Positions 48,802-60,431 of a stretch of DNA of 64,000 nucleotides are shown piece after piece; the first letter of the stretch is position 1, and each line of letters begins with the position of its first letter. A model generated the notes under the pieces. That model worked only from the letters and a program-made list of their open reading frames with translations, was not told the origin of the DNA and searched no databases. The stretch is from Sambucus nigra (lineage: Eukaryota; Streptophyta; Magnoliopsida; Dipsacales; Adoxaceae): contig OX422210.1 in the NCBI GenBank assembly GCA_949130495.1, forward strand, positions 636,268,585 to 636,332,584, read 5' to 3'. A program made the position numbers and the translations under genes.

Positions 48802-50853
48802 CTAGACCTTCTCCTTGCCCTTATCCTGGTCTTGGCAAGTATCAAGTTGGTCGGCACTAGCATTTGACACCATTAAAGAATCAAAGGGAATCACAGAAGA
48901 CTCTCCAGACCCATCCTCGTCATCAAACTCCTCATCCAGGTTAGGAGTACTAGGGTCATGCCTTTGAAAGAATTCAGAACTTTCTTCTATGCCAACCACC
49001 TTCAGGGCCTCAGCCCACCCTTCCTTAAAAGATAGCTTCTTGGCATACTCAATTTGAATGGAGGCGGTAAAGAGGTACTTCCCCCTACCTTTATCAAAGG
49101 CATATTTGCCTTTGGCCTTCAAAGAAGTCATCTCTGATTTCAAGCCAACCACCTTGTCTTCAACAACTTATGCCCGAGCTGTGGCATCTAAAAGCTTTTA
49201 ATCGACAGCCTTAGCTTTGCCTTTAACATTATTCAGCTTCTTCTCAATGGAATTAACTCTTTCCTTGGTCGCCTTTATTTGGCCTTCTTCAAATCCTCTT
49301 CCTAGGATTTCTGCTTTGGCTCCAAAGCTTGTTGGGAAGCCTCCAAATATTGTTTTAGACCTTCAAAGGCCTCTTCAACTTCACCAGGAGAGGATCCAAG
49401 TTGGTCGTCCTTCTCTATTATTTGGTTGATTCAACCAAAAACTGCAAAAAGAGCAAAATACCAAGTGTCAAAAAGAGTTCATCAATATGGAGAAAACAAA
49501 AAAAAAAAGTGAGAAGATTACCAATGCCAAGTTATGGCAAGCTCTCTCAGTTATCCTAGACCTAGACTGCATCACCAGAAAGTGTTCAAGACTTAATCAA
49601 ACCACTAACCAGTCCAGGTTTAACGACAACAGAGGCTGACCTAATGTCGAGGTCAGCCGAAATATTTTTCACCAACTCTTGTTAGTCGACAATCTTTTTT
49701 GCAGCCAATGCTTGTTGGTCGATCGATATTTTTTAGGCCTATTTTAAAGGATCGGGAAAAACTCTCTTCAGTCTCTTGAATTGAGACTCAGTGGTTGGAG
49801 TGTCTTCAACACCCATAGGCCTCTTGTCACAGGCCTAGGACTTCTTCTCAACTCGCTTCTTACCTTTATCATCATTATTCTTTGAAGGAGGAGATAAAGG
49901 TCCACCCAGCAAGTTGGACATGTTCCTTTTTGTCATGTCTGTGGAAGGAGAAAGGGGTATCTAAAAAATGTCAAAAGATTCAAATGAGGAAGAAGTTCCC
50001 CTTAGATGAATTCAGCACCAACAGATTGAGTGGCTGAGGAAGTAGGTATAATGTCTTCTTCTAAGTTGATTGTAATTTGGGACAGCACGAGCATTGGTCG
50101 GGCAAGAGAGGATATGATAGAATTTATGTACTCCAATAATAAAGCAGCTAATCAGGGATGTTCTGCTCCCACTCTCTGGTTAAGTCCCCACATAAATTTC
50201 AGTTCTTCAAGGTTAATTTACCCTTTTTTGGGACACCTCTTCTTACTTTCCTCTACATTAAAAAGAAACAACAAAGTTAGTCAGGAAACGTCAGAAATGC
50301 AAAGAAAAAGTTGAAAAACAGTTAATGGAATTACAACCTATATGTCACGTCCTAATAAAGGACATCTGGAACCGGTAAAAGATAGTCCAGTGGGGAGGGG
50401 AGCATGTTGCCAGTTATTTACAACTACACCATAATCCCAATAATCCTTATTGGAATCTCGTAGATTTACCACTAAAGCCCTATTGGCTTGCCTAGTCTTC
50501 AAATAATATGTACTTTCTCCAACAATACCCCACTTATAGTAAAACATCAACTCTGGATAATCAATATGCATCCCATAGAGTTCGTTCAATATATTTACAC
50601 CGTTTACAATTCTCCAAGTGTTAGGTGCTACTCTGGCAGGAACTACATCAAAATATTGGCAAAACTAAATAAAAAGGGGGTTTAGTGGGAACATAATGCC
50701 ACACTCAGCAATGAACAAAGTAGGGTAACAATGACCCTCAGGAAGTGAATACACATTAATAAGACCTCGGGCTATCTCTAAATCTACCCAAACTGGGATT
50801 TTTCTTTTCTCTATAAACTCATCTAATGAACTCTCATCTACGATGTGAACCAT
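48802..50853 (-). pseudogene. First antisense gene of element E ('putative gypsy type transposon' family)
   Basis: The start at 50853 (MVHIVDESSLDEF) leads into the conserved plant domain usually annotated 'putative gypsy type transposon' (PF04195-like): CYPTLFIAECGIMFPLNPLF, a stop at 50665-50667, then VAPNTWRIVNG, IDYPELMFYYKWG, and RALVVNLRDSNKDYW (50589-50338). A GT-AG intron is likely (about 50330-50250). The last part (49152-48802) has KEGWAEALKVVG, an acidic run, and ends DKGKEKV. Several stops and one lost frame between 50240 and 49152 show decay. Function unknown. Family members are carried by, or captured in, LTR elements. Confidence 0.65.
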
Positions 50854-51331
50854 GGTGGAAATAGAGAAAGAGACGGTAAAACAGAGAAATGGGAAAGGAA
50901 GGCTTACAGGGGATCTAAGACGATTGAAAGAACTGAAAGAAAAATGGCAGCAAACGATAGCACAGAAAAAGCTTGAAGACGAAGGAAATGCTAAGTTCAG
51001 GAAGTTTGAGGTGAAAAGAAATGAGGGAAACTTTGTGCCTATTTATAGGTTACCTCGATAAATGGGAATGAAATGATCAACTAAACGAACTGTATAGCTA
51101 CTGTCGGCTGCACGCCTCCCGAAGTGTCAAAAGACTATTGTATCCTTTAGCGGTTCAAAAAGGATTGAGTTATTTTCAGAAATGTCATTATCAAACAATA
51201 CCGGTAAAAATATTTACAAGTGTAGGAAGTCGGTTGCCGACCAGATTCTTAAAGTAGAACGCCGAGCAATTTTTGGGGCTAAATATTTCATACTTTCAAT
51301 CAATCATCAAGTACGGAGTATTGAGGGCTTT

Positions 51332-51826
51332 TGTTGTATGTAAAGATTAACCACCTACGTGGACCATTAATAAATACACACCTGTCCTCCTACGTAGCCG
51401 ACCAACCTGTTTGGTCAGCCTCAAAGATACTTAGTTGATTGGAATGCCAATTAACTCCAGAATGCCAACCATCAGGAATACTAAAAGTTACTCAGATGGG
51501 ATGCCAACCATCACTGAATTTCAAGAGTTTCATTTATTGTACACAAATGTAAATGTCTGGAAATATAAAGGCATTCCATCTACGGTTTTACACCATATAA
51601 ATAAAAGATACTCTCTCAGCTGGAGGAACAACTCGAATCACTCATATACACACCGTACTAAGCTATTGTAAACCCTACTGAATAATACCAACAGTGGACG
51701 TAGGTTATTTTATGGTTGAACCAGTCTAAAAATCTCTTCTCTTGTGTGTGTGTGATATTTAAATTACTTACTATATTATTATGTGTGATTATAAATCTGG
51801 AATAAATTTATTTTTAGACATCAACA
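51332..51826 (+). repeat. 3' LTR of element E
   Basis: 495 bp, TGTTG at 51332 to TCAACA at 51826. It shares with the B LTR the ACCTACGTGGACCA / CTACGTAGCCGACC segment near its start, and the AACAGTGGACGTAGG...GAACCAGTCTAAAAATCT segment at 51691-51738. The partner LTR lies outside the window. Confidence 0.75.

Positions 51827-51840
<14 letters not shown>

Positions 51841-51871
<31 letters not shown>
51841..51871. repeat. (TA)n tract at left edge of viral insert
   Basis: 31 bp of pure alternating TA, preceded by AAATATAAAT repeats. A second (TA)n tract (61686-61713) marks the other end of the viral insert. Confidence 0.95.
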
Positions 51872-51874
<3 letters not shown>

Positions 51875-51879
51875 CCAGG

Positions 51880-52566
51880 ATCTCCGACGGGTCTAAATGA
51901 CGGATTTTTTCTACCGTCCAAAAAGTATGGGATCGCTTATACTTTTTGTCTTGTTCTATAGTTTTTAGAATAGAAATTTCTACCCCAATAATTTCTAGAA
52001 TCTTAAGCTTATTTTTAATGTCTGATTTAATACCTTATATGGTATCGCGGATTTATCAATCTAGTTTCTTTATATATCTGATTAATAATATCAATTATAT
52101 CGTTATTTATAAATTCGTCTAAATTATTATCACCATAGGATGATAAAAATCTACGATATGTTCTAGGGGTAACTGTTTCTACGTTTTTAAGGAGAGGACG
52201 GATTCCTCCGGCTCTAATTAAAATATCTTTAGTTTCTGCTAGCCTTTAATACGTCTTTACTATCTTCAAGTATTCTAGTGTATTCTAGATATTTTTCAGG
52301 TCTTAACAGATCATCTTCGGTTCTTACTTTTTGTCTAAAGAGATCATGGATCTATGTTCTAATTATTTCTATTCTAGGTACTTCATGTGCTAACCATTCA
52401 ATAACCTGGTCTATATATTTGAAAGTTCCACCTGCGTATGTTAAAGCAGATTCTATAAGTTCTTTATCTTTAGGGTCTGTAAAAGTCTAATCTTGAATTT
52501 CTCTAGTTAAGCCTAAACTTGTTTGATTAACAAATTCTAAAAAGTCTGTAGTGATTTATAGGCTCA
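51880..52566 (-). pseudogene. Viral ORF of unknown function beyond the promoter region
   Basis: The minus strand from ATG 52564-52566 reads MSL, a stop, then TTDFLEFVNQTSLGLT, IDQVIEWLAHEVPRIEII, and DLFRQKVRTEDDLL. It shifts frame near 52245 to continue with ILIRAGGIRPLLKNV, TYRRFLSSYGDN, and then LKILEIIGVEISILK to the left edge. It is helical and Lys/Glu-rich, about 220 codons, cut off at the (TA)n tract. It lies downstream of the promoter and poly(A) signal and does not match the ORFs that follow the PBS at the other end. Possibly part of a second genome copy or component. No domain was recognised. Confidence 0.5.
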
Positions 52567-52967
52567 TGTAAATTTCTTTTTAAAATAATAATATGTAAAA
52601 TAGTTAAGGGTTTGGTTCGAGTAATACCTTCCCTCTGGTCTGCAATATCTTTATCTTCCTTACTTCTTCTCTTCAGCTCTATTATTATTATTCTCCGGTC
52701 TCGGCCTCCTACAACTCTCTCTTTATGTGTCGCACCTCAATCCACAATTTTGGCATTGTACCCGTTTCCTACTTGTACGCCTCCACGCCTAACACCCACC
52801 TGGCTAACGACTCATGGTTAATAGACACCTGACGGTGGTTCAACAGTATAACACCTTATGTGCTACACCAAAGGTTCCACACAATAGTCCTCTATGAATA
52901 GAAAGTTGGAGACAATTTGAAAAATAATAACAACTTAACATAAGAGATTTCTGAAAAAGAAAATACT

Positions 52968-52973
52968 TTTATT
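52968..52973 (-). terminator. Poly(A) signal in viral leader
   Basis: Minus-strand AATAAA about 140 nt after the TATA box. Pararetroviruses place the poly(A) signal shortly after the start of the terminally redundant RNA. Short motif, so moderate confidence. Confidence 0.45.
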
Positions 52974-53110
52974 TCATAACATAAGTAAATACAACTCTCC
53001 CCTCTCCCCTAACTATGAGAGGTTTACTCACTCATGTACATATTTCTCTCAAGCTTACACACTCTTTATCCCTTCTTAACTTCGATATCTAACTCAAACT
53101 GGACACTCCC

Positions 53111-53120
53111 TCTTATAGCA
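53111..53120 (-). promoter_or_regulatory. TATA box of viral pregenomic promoter
   Basis: Minus-strand TGCTATAAGAGGG, located after the last long frame and before the poly(A) signal, as in the large intergenic region of plant pararetroviruses. The RNA start would be about 25-30 nt to the left (near 53085). Inference from position and motif. Confidence 0.5.
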
Positions 53121-53389
53121 TAAGGGCACTACATAAGACTTGCTAGCGAAGGCTAAAAACCTAACCGATTAATGAGATACAAATTATTAACGTCTATACT
53201 ATTTGCTTTACATAAAGTAAATCTATCGTCTAGCAATAATTCTAACCTAACGTCTTTGTAAGGGTCTCTTTCTTCTTTATGAAAAGAAGCTTTCTAGGGG
53301 CCCGTGTGGGGCATGTCTGAGTTGTCTTCTTCTTCACACTGTAAGGAAATCTTGATGGAGTCTTCTTGTCATCTTGTAATAATGCCTAT

Positions 53390-54684
53390 GTCTAGAGCAG
53401 GGCATCTTCTGTCTTCAATAATTCTTCTGCTAACGAGGAGCCCATCTTTATCCCGTCCATGTCTTCTTCTACCTTGTCTTGTCCTGTGAGGGATTTATTG
53501 TTGAAAAATTCATCAATGAGGCCCACAATTCTAAGGCTAGCTGGCAAAGTTATCATTACCATTTCTTTGGCTTATTTCTTGATTCTTCCATTGAATGGCT
53601 CATCAGCTTGGATTATTAGGTCTTCTTTGTGGTAGGCATTATACCATATTTCTTCGCTTGTCAATAATTTCATGATTTCTATTGTCTCTATAGCTTGAGC
53701 AATCTGGAGCTTGGACTTATCAACAGTTAGGTCTTTAGTTTCGTCTTCGGCTAGAATTTCCATATCTTCGAATGCATAGTTGGAAAATCTAATAAGTCTG
53801 AATCCCTCAACCCTAATTCCTCTACAGGAACTTGGATCAATCTGATATATCCTGGCAAATAGGGGAAGAAAGTCTTCTACCTTTTTAATGTACTCGTGGA
53901 CTATTTTTCCAAGAGCAATAGATTCTTCAATATCATTTATCTGAACGAGTCCAATAAACCCGTGGTCTGCAAGAGTTATATGAGCCATGTTTGATTTCCC
54001 AAAAAGATATATTTTTGGAACATCTTTGAAGAAACCTCTAGTCATTAAAGCATCTCCATTTATTTATGATAATAACATATTAAAATGATCAATTATGTTA
54101 TTAGTTTCTTTTTGAAAGTCTTATGCTAATGGGAGATTATTATGACCAAATGGTACAATAATCTTAGTCTTAAACGTCTTTTTCTGATAACAAAAATTAT
54201 CAGTTCGTCTAATTTTAGAGGATTCTCCAAGGGTTTGAGCATAAGTATGCATCTATGGTCTAGGAGTAGTAGTCCCACTAAGTTGGGTTACTGCAAGTCT
54301 TTGGAGTCTCATGAATCTAGAAACAGCTACTAGATCCTGTTTGAATTCTATCCAAAGTCTATTTTTGACATTCCACCAAAGGGCGTCTATGAGAGTATTT
54401 TCATCTTTCGAAAATTCTCGTCTAAATTTGATCAAGTTTGGATATCTTTGATCAGGTCTATATAGGGGGAAATACATGTTTTCGATGAGTCTATTTTGAG
54501 AAACAATCTCATGTCTAGATTTTCATGGAGGGACTAAGATATCATCAACGTTCTCTAGGATTTGTCTTTCTTGAGAGTCTTGAATATGAGTTTGTCTTTG
54601 CGTTACACCAGCATTTGGTCTTACGCGTCTAAGATATTCTGCAACGTCTTCTCTGTTTAGTCTATTTGTTCTAGAGGAACTCAT
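53390..54684 (-). pseudogene. Viral frame downstream of RNase H (ORF2-like)
   Basis: Begins at MSSSRTNRLNREDV (54684) in the same frame as RNase H and runs to about 53390. It is interrupted by stops at 54523-54525, 54253-54255, two between 54165 and 54050, and 53572-53574. Readable parts include FFKDVPKIYLFGKSN, HITLADHGFIGLVQ, IVHEYIKKVEDFLPLF and an acidic, helical C-terminal region. Florendoviruses have a second ORF of unknown function in this position; sequence identity to it was not tested. It could also be a C-terminal extension of the polyprotein. Confidence 0.6.
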
Positions 54685-55315
54685 GTTGTCTACGTCTTCT
54701 ATTTGCAACATAAAACATGAAATCATATTAGTGTTAGCAAACATTGATTCTCTTGATATAATATCTGGAATGGTATTTCTACTTACCTTAATATGTATAA
54801 CAGAAAAGTCATAACTATTAAGCAATTGTTGCCATCTAATAAGTCTATTAGTCCTTGATTTGGACAAGTCTAAATATCTGAATTTTACTGCATAAGAAGA
54901 GTCGGTATATAGAGTTAAATGTTTAGGTCTAAGAAAAAGCATATATTTTTCTATTGCCCTTACTATAGCTAAAACTTCTTTTTCATGGGCAGTGTATCTT
55001 ATTTCTGGATCAGTAAAGGTTTCAGAACTATATCTACAAAGTTTCTTCTTTTTAGTCTTATGATGAATGGCAAAGTATACTGCTCCCCATTATTTATCAA
55101 AAGATAAACTAGTCTTCTGCGCTAGGCAGCTCAAGTAAAGGAATGTTCTTGACTGCATCTTTTATCTGTCTTATGACTTCAAAACCATATTTGGTCAAAT
55201 AAAAAGGATTAGTTTTGTCTGTTCCTTTTAATTTGGATGTTAGGCTTTGTCTTTTTAAAGCAAGGTATTTAATAAAGTCTGCTGCACAATTAAGCAATCC
55301 TAAAAATGATTGTAA
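54685..55315 (-). pseudogene. Viral RNase H region
   Basis: The minus strand has FIKYLALKRQSLTSKL and LTKYGFEVIRQIKDAV (the RT connection). RNase H motifs follow: WGAVYFAIH, AHEKEVLAIVRAIEKY with the catalytic Glu, LTLYTDSSYAV with a catalytic Asp, and IPDIISRE near the end. The first catalytic motif, before WGAVYF, is degraded and has a stop. Stops also lie near 55109 and 55314. RNase H removes the RNA template after reverse transcription. Confidence 0.85.
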
Positions 55316-55978
55316 TTATTTTCTATCTTTGAGTTGATATGGAAACTCAAGAATCTTTTTAGTTATGTGTTCTGCTAAGGATAATTTTTCTTTATTAATA
55401 TGCATTCCCACAAAGTCTATCTCAGTCTGAAATAATTGCATTTTTCTTTCGAAAATAACAATACCATGTTTGTCTAATTCTAAAATAATCTTTTTAAAAT
55501 GGTCTACATGCTCAATCTCAGTCTTACTGGGTACAAGAATGTCATCTATGTAAACAAGATAAAATTTTGAATAATGTCTAAATATATTATCCATTCTTCT
55601 TTGGAATACTTGAGGAGCATTCAAGTATCCAAATGGCATTACTAGCCATTCGTATTTTTCTTGGGGCATACTAAAGGCTGTCCAATTAATATTGTCTGGA
55701 TGCATCTTAATTTGCTAAAAGCCTGATTTGCAATCAAACTTACTGAATATTATTCTATCTTCAACCAAATTGATTAAATTATTCTTGTCTGGTATCTTAT
55801 AAGAATCAAATTCACAATTCTTACTTAATTGTCTATAATCTATAACCATGCGTCTTTTTCCTCTTTTAAATTCAGATTCATTTTGAACATAGAAAGCCAG
55901 GCTATTATGTCTACTTTTACTTTCCCTAATAATGCCTAACTTAAGCATTTCATCTATGTCTTTCTTGAATTCTTCCAT
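55316..55978 (-). pseudogene. Viral reverse transcriptase
   Basis: The minus-strand frame reads MEEFKKDIDEMLKLGII, RHNSLAFYVQN, RRMVIDYRQLSK, then a stop at 55715-55717 just before QIKMHPDN. It continues with WLVMPFGYLNAPQVFQ and the catalytic YIDDILV box (near 55545-55565). It ends at a stop at 55316-55318. A frameshift lies upstream, between 55978 and 56030. The polymerase motifs are all recognisable, and the pattern (AFYVxN, VMPFG, NAPxxFQ) is that of Caulimoviridae rather than of the gypsy elements in the same window. Confidence 0.92.
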
Positions 55979-56288
55979 GTCTTCTTGTGAATATCCTTTC
56001 TTATAGTTCCACCATTAATAGTGGCGTCTGAGTTAATAGGAATAATTTCACAGTAACTTTGGTCTTTATCCCACTTAGCGATGGGATTTTCTCCTAAAGT
56101 AGGCTCTGCTAATTGCCTAATCTTTTCCTTTCCTACTTCTATATTCATTTTCTTCTGTTTGGATATAGCTTGAACCTGTAATAAGGTGTGTTGGGAACGA
56201 TCTAAAATGTCTTGTTGTATAAGTGTTATTTGCTTATAACACTTTTGGTCTGGATACTTACATTCTTTTTGTAAGGGTTTAGCAATAT

Positions 56289-56963
56289 CTATGGCTTCTT
56301 GTTGGTTTGTAGGTCTGGTCCACCATGCTCAGCTGAAGAACTCTGATGTTTTATGGGTATATAAGTGAGTTTGACCTGCATAAGGTCAAAGGCGGTCTTG
56401 TGATCTATTAGAGGGGCTTTAATATTAAATTCTTCTTTATCACTAATTAATATCTTATCATTATACTGAGTATAAGGATAATATTTACTAATAAAGTCTT
56501 GTCCTAAAATAATGTTTCCTGTGAAACTAAGACGAGGATCCATTATCCAAAATCGATGATTAACGATTTTATTGGTCTGATTTTCTAGTTTAAAATAAAT
56601 AGGAATAGTCTGGAAATATAAGGTAAATGGGTCTCCATTAGCCACTTTACCATATATTTCTTGAGTACTTTCTAAAAAATAGTCTTCATAGAAGGCATTA
56701 GCCTTGCAAATACTCTGAGAGCATACTGCATCTATAAAAGATGAAAGTCTTTTAGGATAGTCTTTATGTTGAACAAATAATTCTACAAAACAAGCATGTG
56801 GTTTAGTAAAAATGCCTAAATTATTCTTTTCTAAAATAGATATTCCTTTTTGAGGTTTATCCATAAAATCTAAAGGTATTGGGTCTTCTGAATTACTATC
56901 AGAGTGGTATTCATCTAAATCATAGGAAATTCCCTTTCCTTTGAAGTCTCCATTATCTTGCAA
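56289..56963 (-). pseudogene. Viral aspartic protease region
   Basis: 225-codon segment between the coat-protein knuckle and RT. The expected active site is at SFIDAVCSQS, where the Asp is present but the usual Thr/Ser-Gly is not; the second protease block NIILGQDFISKYYP is clear. The protease would cut the viral polyprotein; the active-site change suggests it is dead. Assignment rests on position and the ILGxDF block. Confidence 0.75.
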
Positions 56964-57330
56964 TCTTTTGGCTATATTTCTATCAATGTCTTGATAATAT
57001 GTTTTAATATCTAAGTCTATTTGACGTCATATTGGCTAGTTAAATTGCTCTAAATCTAGTTCTCCAACAGTTTTCATGGTAGTGTAATTTGAAAATAACA
57101 CAAACCATAAATAATTATGTTTGTATAGTCTCAAAGCATTCTACACCTCTAAAGTCTTTCTTGCTACATTTCATTTCAAATGTGCAATAATGTCTTTTAT
57201 CAAAGTAACATCTAGGTATATATGTTAGTAACTCAGGATTACTAACTGTCCATCTTCTCTTTAAAAAGGGGCTTAATATACATTTATACCAAGCTTCTTC
57301 AAAGTCTATATATTCACTATCTAAATCGTA

Positions 57331-58917
57331 TTAACTAGTTTTCATCATATATAAGTCTAGAGTATCCTGAGAGTCTTCATACTCATTAGTATCACTATAG
57401 TCTTTCGAGTCACTATATGTGTATGCACTATAGATACTATTATTATCATCATCATCTTCTATGTCTGATATTTCTATAGCATATAGGATATCTAATTCTT
57501 CCTGATCTGCATAGTCTAATATTGTATTAGTAATCTTAATACCTTCTTTATCTTTCTTATTAGGGCAGACTTTAGCAAAGTGTCCTTCTTTGTCGCAAGT
57601 CCAACATTCTTTGATGGCAGTCTTAGATTGAGCTACATCTTTTTCTTTCCTATAATTAAGAACCTTCTTATATTTACTAGTGTTCTTCTCAAAATATCTT
57701 CTTTGGTTAAATTTATTTTTCTTAGTCTTGGAGTTCTTTTCTCTAATGGTAGTAGATGATCTGAATTTATATTTCTTTGTAAATCCTAAAGGTTTAGTCT
57801 TAAACTTCTTATGTTTCAATTCTTATTTCTTTTTGAATTTCTTAAATTCACTACCACATCCCCATTGGATTGGAGCATTGTCTCTTTCGTCTTTGATTGG
57901 AGGGATATATTTGAAAGTCTCTTCTATCAACTTTCCATGAGTTATATCACGTCTCTTAGATATGATATAGTCTTTGGCAAAATTTATTCTTTAACCAAGG
58001 GAGCTATTCTTAATTCCTGCTACTCCTGGCCAATTTCTATATTCATTAAATAGGATTTGTCCAATGGCTGGTATCTTTATAAAGTATTCATCTTTTGAGG
58101 TCTCTCCAAATTCTTTAATTTGGCAGTATAGTTGCTCATAATTATTGTTATATTCATTTATCTTATCTAGTTTTCAAATGCTAAGGAGGGCTAACTTAGT
58201 TTTTGCTAGGTCTTGTTCATTGATTCGAGCCAAATGTCCAGCTCCAATGAATTCTGATGTGAGAAATTGAATATATTCTTCAATTGATCTTTCTTCTAGG
58301 TTTTCTTTCATTTTCTCAATTTTAGCTAAGGATTCTTCGTCTGTAGCTTTTCTTAAACTATCTAAATAGTCTTTTGCAATACCTCTAATGGATTGCTCAA
58401 CGTATTGTTTACATGAACTTATATCCCATTGTTCATTAGAAGCAAAACACATGTTCATCTGACTACACCATTCGTCTAAAGCTTTCTTCTTATCTTGGAC
58501 ATTGTCTAAGTTAAGGTATATCCCAACTGAATTTATGGCTTGACTTGCCATAGTCTTAACTAGAGTAAAACTCTTATCACTAGTTGAAAAGTCTTTAATA
58601 TAATCAGGTTTGGTCTTTACTACAGTGCTTGAGTATATATGAATATTTATTCCTATTGGTTTAGTAAAAAGTCTAGGAGCATCTTCTAGCCTAATACTAC
58701 TTCCTATCTCTTGTTTATTAGGTTCTACTTGTGTAGCTAGCATTAATCTTTCTTCTCCTTCTTCTATTAGTCTTAAGTTTCTAAAAAGTTCCTTTGTATT
58801 CTTAGATTCTTTTAATATTAATATGCGGTCTTGCGCTATCATATTAAATCTATCTCTTTCTTGAAATCTAACAGAATGACTTCTCTTAAGGTGATCTTTA
58901 AATGTCTTCATGTCCAT
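57331..58917 (-). pseudogene. Viral coat protein with CCHC zinc knuckle
   Basis: One frame from 58917 to 57331, interrupted by stops at 58174-58176, near 57992 and at 57820-57822. It contains a helical capsid-like region (WDISSCKQYVEQSIRG, MKENLEERSIEEYIQFL), then NWPGVAGIK. A very basic Lys-rich stretch and the knuckle CWTCDKEGHFAKVC (57570-57612) follow, ending in an acidic Ser/Asp/Glu tail. Knuckle plus basic and acidic tails is typical of caulimovirid coat proteins, which package the genome. Confidence 0.85.
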
Positions 58918-59010
58918 TTCTGAGGGTTCATGTCCAAAGTTTTGAATCCTAGCTTTTTCTCTAACTAAATTTTTGTTTTCAAATGATCTTCTAGGTCTAA
59001 TTACCGGGGC

Positions 59011-59829
59011 TTATTTTAGTAAACTATAACTAGTCTTACTACTACATTCTCCTTCTGAAGGATCATTGATTATAGATTCTCCCATATTCATAAATCTAAT
59101 TTCGTCGTTCTGAATATTCTTATTGACAATCTTAGGAGGACCAAACTGGATGATAACGTTTTCAGTGACATCGTCTTGATTAATAAACAAAGGCTTATTT
59201 TGTACAATCTTAGTTTCTTGAAATTCTAGCAATTGCCAAAGGGTCTTAGCTTTTTCTTTCATAGGTCTAGTATTATTAATACTGTAAGTATGATTGTAGT
59301 CTGAAATATTGTATCTAACTAAGATTTCTTCATTAAGTCTACCGCTAGGAATTCCCGATTGCATTCCTTCATAAGGAAATCGGGAGAACTTCACATAACT
59401 TTGGAATTCTATATTTATATTAGCGTCTGGGATAATATAGTCTTCATAGCCACTAGCATATAAGATTAACTTAAAATGTTTGGTTGTGTCTACGGTTACT
59501 GTAAATGCCGGAATAACATTAAAGTATCCGATGTTATCTGACATTTCCAATTAGGCTATCCTAATAAGGCTTTTCTCAAAATCTTTCCAACTTTTATTTA
59601 CTAAACAACATAATATGTTGATATTATTCTAAGGTCTATGTAATCCTTCGATTCTTGCTTGAAAGAGTCCAAAGGTTAGGAATTGAAACTTCCTATCAGT
59701 TCCTCTAGATCTAAGCCATTCTGAGTCAAATACTTGGAGCTCAGTATGAAATTTGTCTAACACATGATTCCTACAATGGTAAGTCATGTTATAATTGAGA
59801 GTCTTAGGAGTGGCACCTTCTTTAAACAA
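59011..59829 (-). pseudogene. Viral movement protein (30K superfamily)
   Basis: Two minus-strand pieces. 59829-59629 has the core strand region QFLTFGLFQARIEGLHRP. 59550-59011 has IGYFNVIPAFTVTVDTT and FKLILYASGY, matching the YFNxYPxFTxS block of caulimovirid 30K-type movement proteins. The link between the two (59628-59551) contains stops. These proteins enlarge plasmodesmata for cell-to-cell spread. The position ahead of the coat protein supports the call. Confidence 0.75.
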
Positions 59830-60431
59830 GTTTATGTATCTAAGAGCTGGAAGTTGTCCATTATGAATGGAATCTTAAACAATCTTCTAGTCAACTTCAT
59901 CCCATTCTTTCCATTGGAGAGGATTGGTGAAATTTCTCTCATTCCACCATGTTCTGACATTGGAGGATGAATCCTTAAGTTTTTGAAGCATACAGTTACT
60001 CTCTCCAATATTTGGGATAGAGCTAGCTATCTTACTAGTCTTGTCTAATCCATCATTTATGATTCTTCCACCTATGGTCTTCTTTTCTGTAGTTTCTATA
60101 GGAGGGAGTTCTCTAAATTTACAGGTGGTTACCTGTTTTTGTTCAAGTCGTTTTTCAATTCTTTCTAAGAAGTTTGAATAATCTTTTTGTCTTTTTATCT
60201 GACTAAGGATTTCTTCCTTAAAATTCTTACTCTCTTTTCTTGTCTTCCCAGAAATTTCTTCACTATGTCTAGCTAGAGAATTAACAAGGACTTTTGCAAT
60301 ATTTGTAATATAGTCTTTTACTTCATTATCTTTTTCTTGTTGTTGAATAGATCTAATTTCTATAGATTCTACATTTTTTTCTATTTTATCTAAACGATTT
60401 AGAATAAAAGGAGAATCTATTTCTGGGCTTA

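Larger units (their letters stand above)
47025..51826 (+). mobile_element. 3' part of Tat-like LTR element E with antisense genes
   Basis: The right end is an LTR (51332-51826) preceded by the PPT-like TTGAGGGCTTT. The same PPT and LTR-edge arrangement, and several LTR blocks, are shared with element B. Two minus-strand genes lie antisense to the element between the (unseen) pol and the 3' LTR, the position in which antisense extra ORFs are known in Tat/Grande-type elements. The 5' LTR and gag-pol are not in the window. Element Z probably inserted into E or truncated it at 47024; this cannot be proved here. Confidence 0.7.

Noticed and set aside
47680..50320. Plus-strand ORFs at 47933-48298, 49217-49429 and 50030-50314
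   Set aside because: They overlap the antisense genes of element E, which show protein similarity on the minus strand; these are shadows.
52600..52625. GGTTCGAGTAATACC resembling a tRNA T-arm
   Set aside because: No acceptor, D-arm or anticodon stem could be found around it; not a tRNA gene.
52278..53489. Short plus-strand ORFs within the viral region
   Set aside because: All viral domains are on the minus strand; these frames lack any motif.
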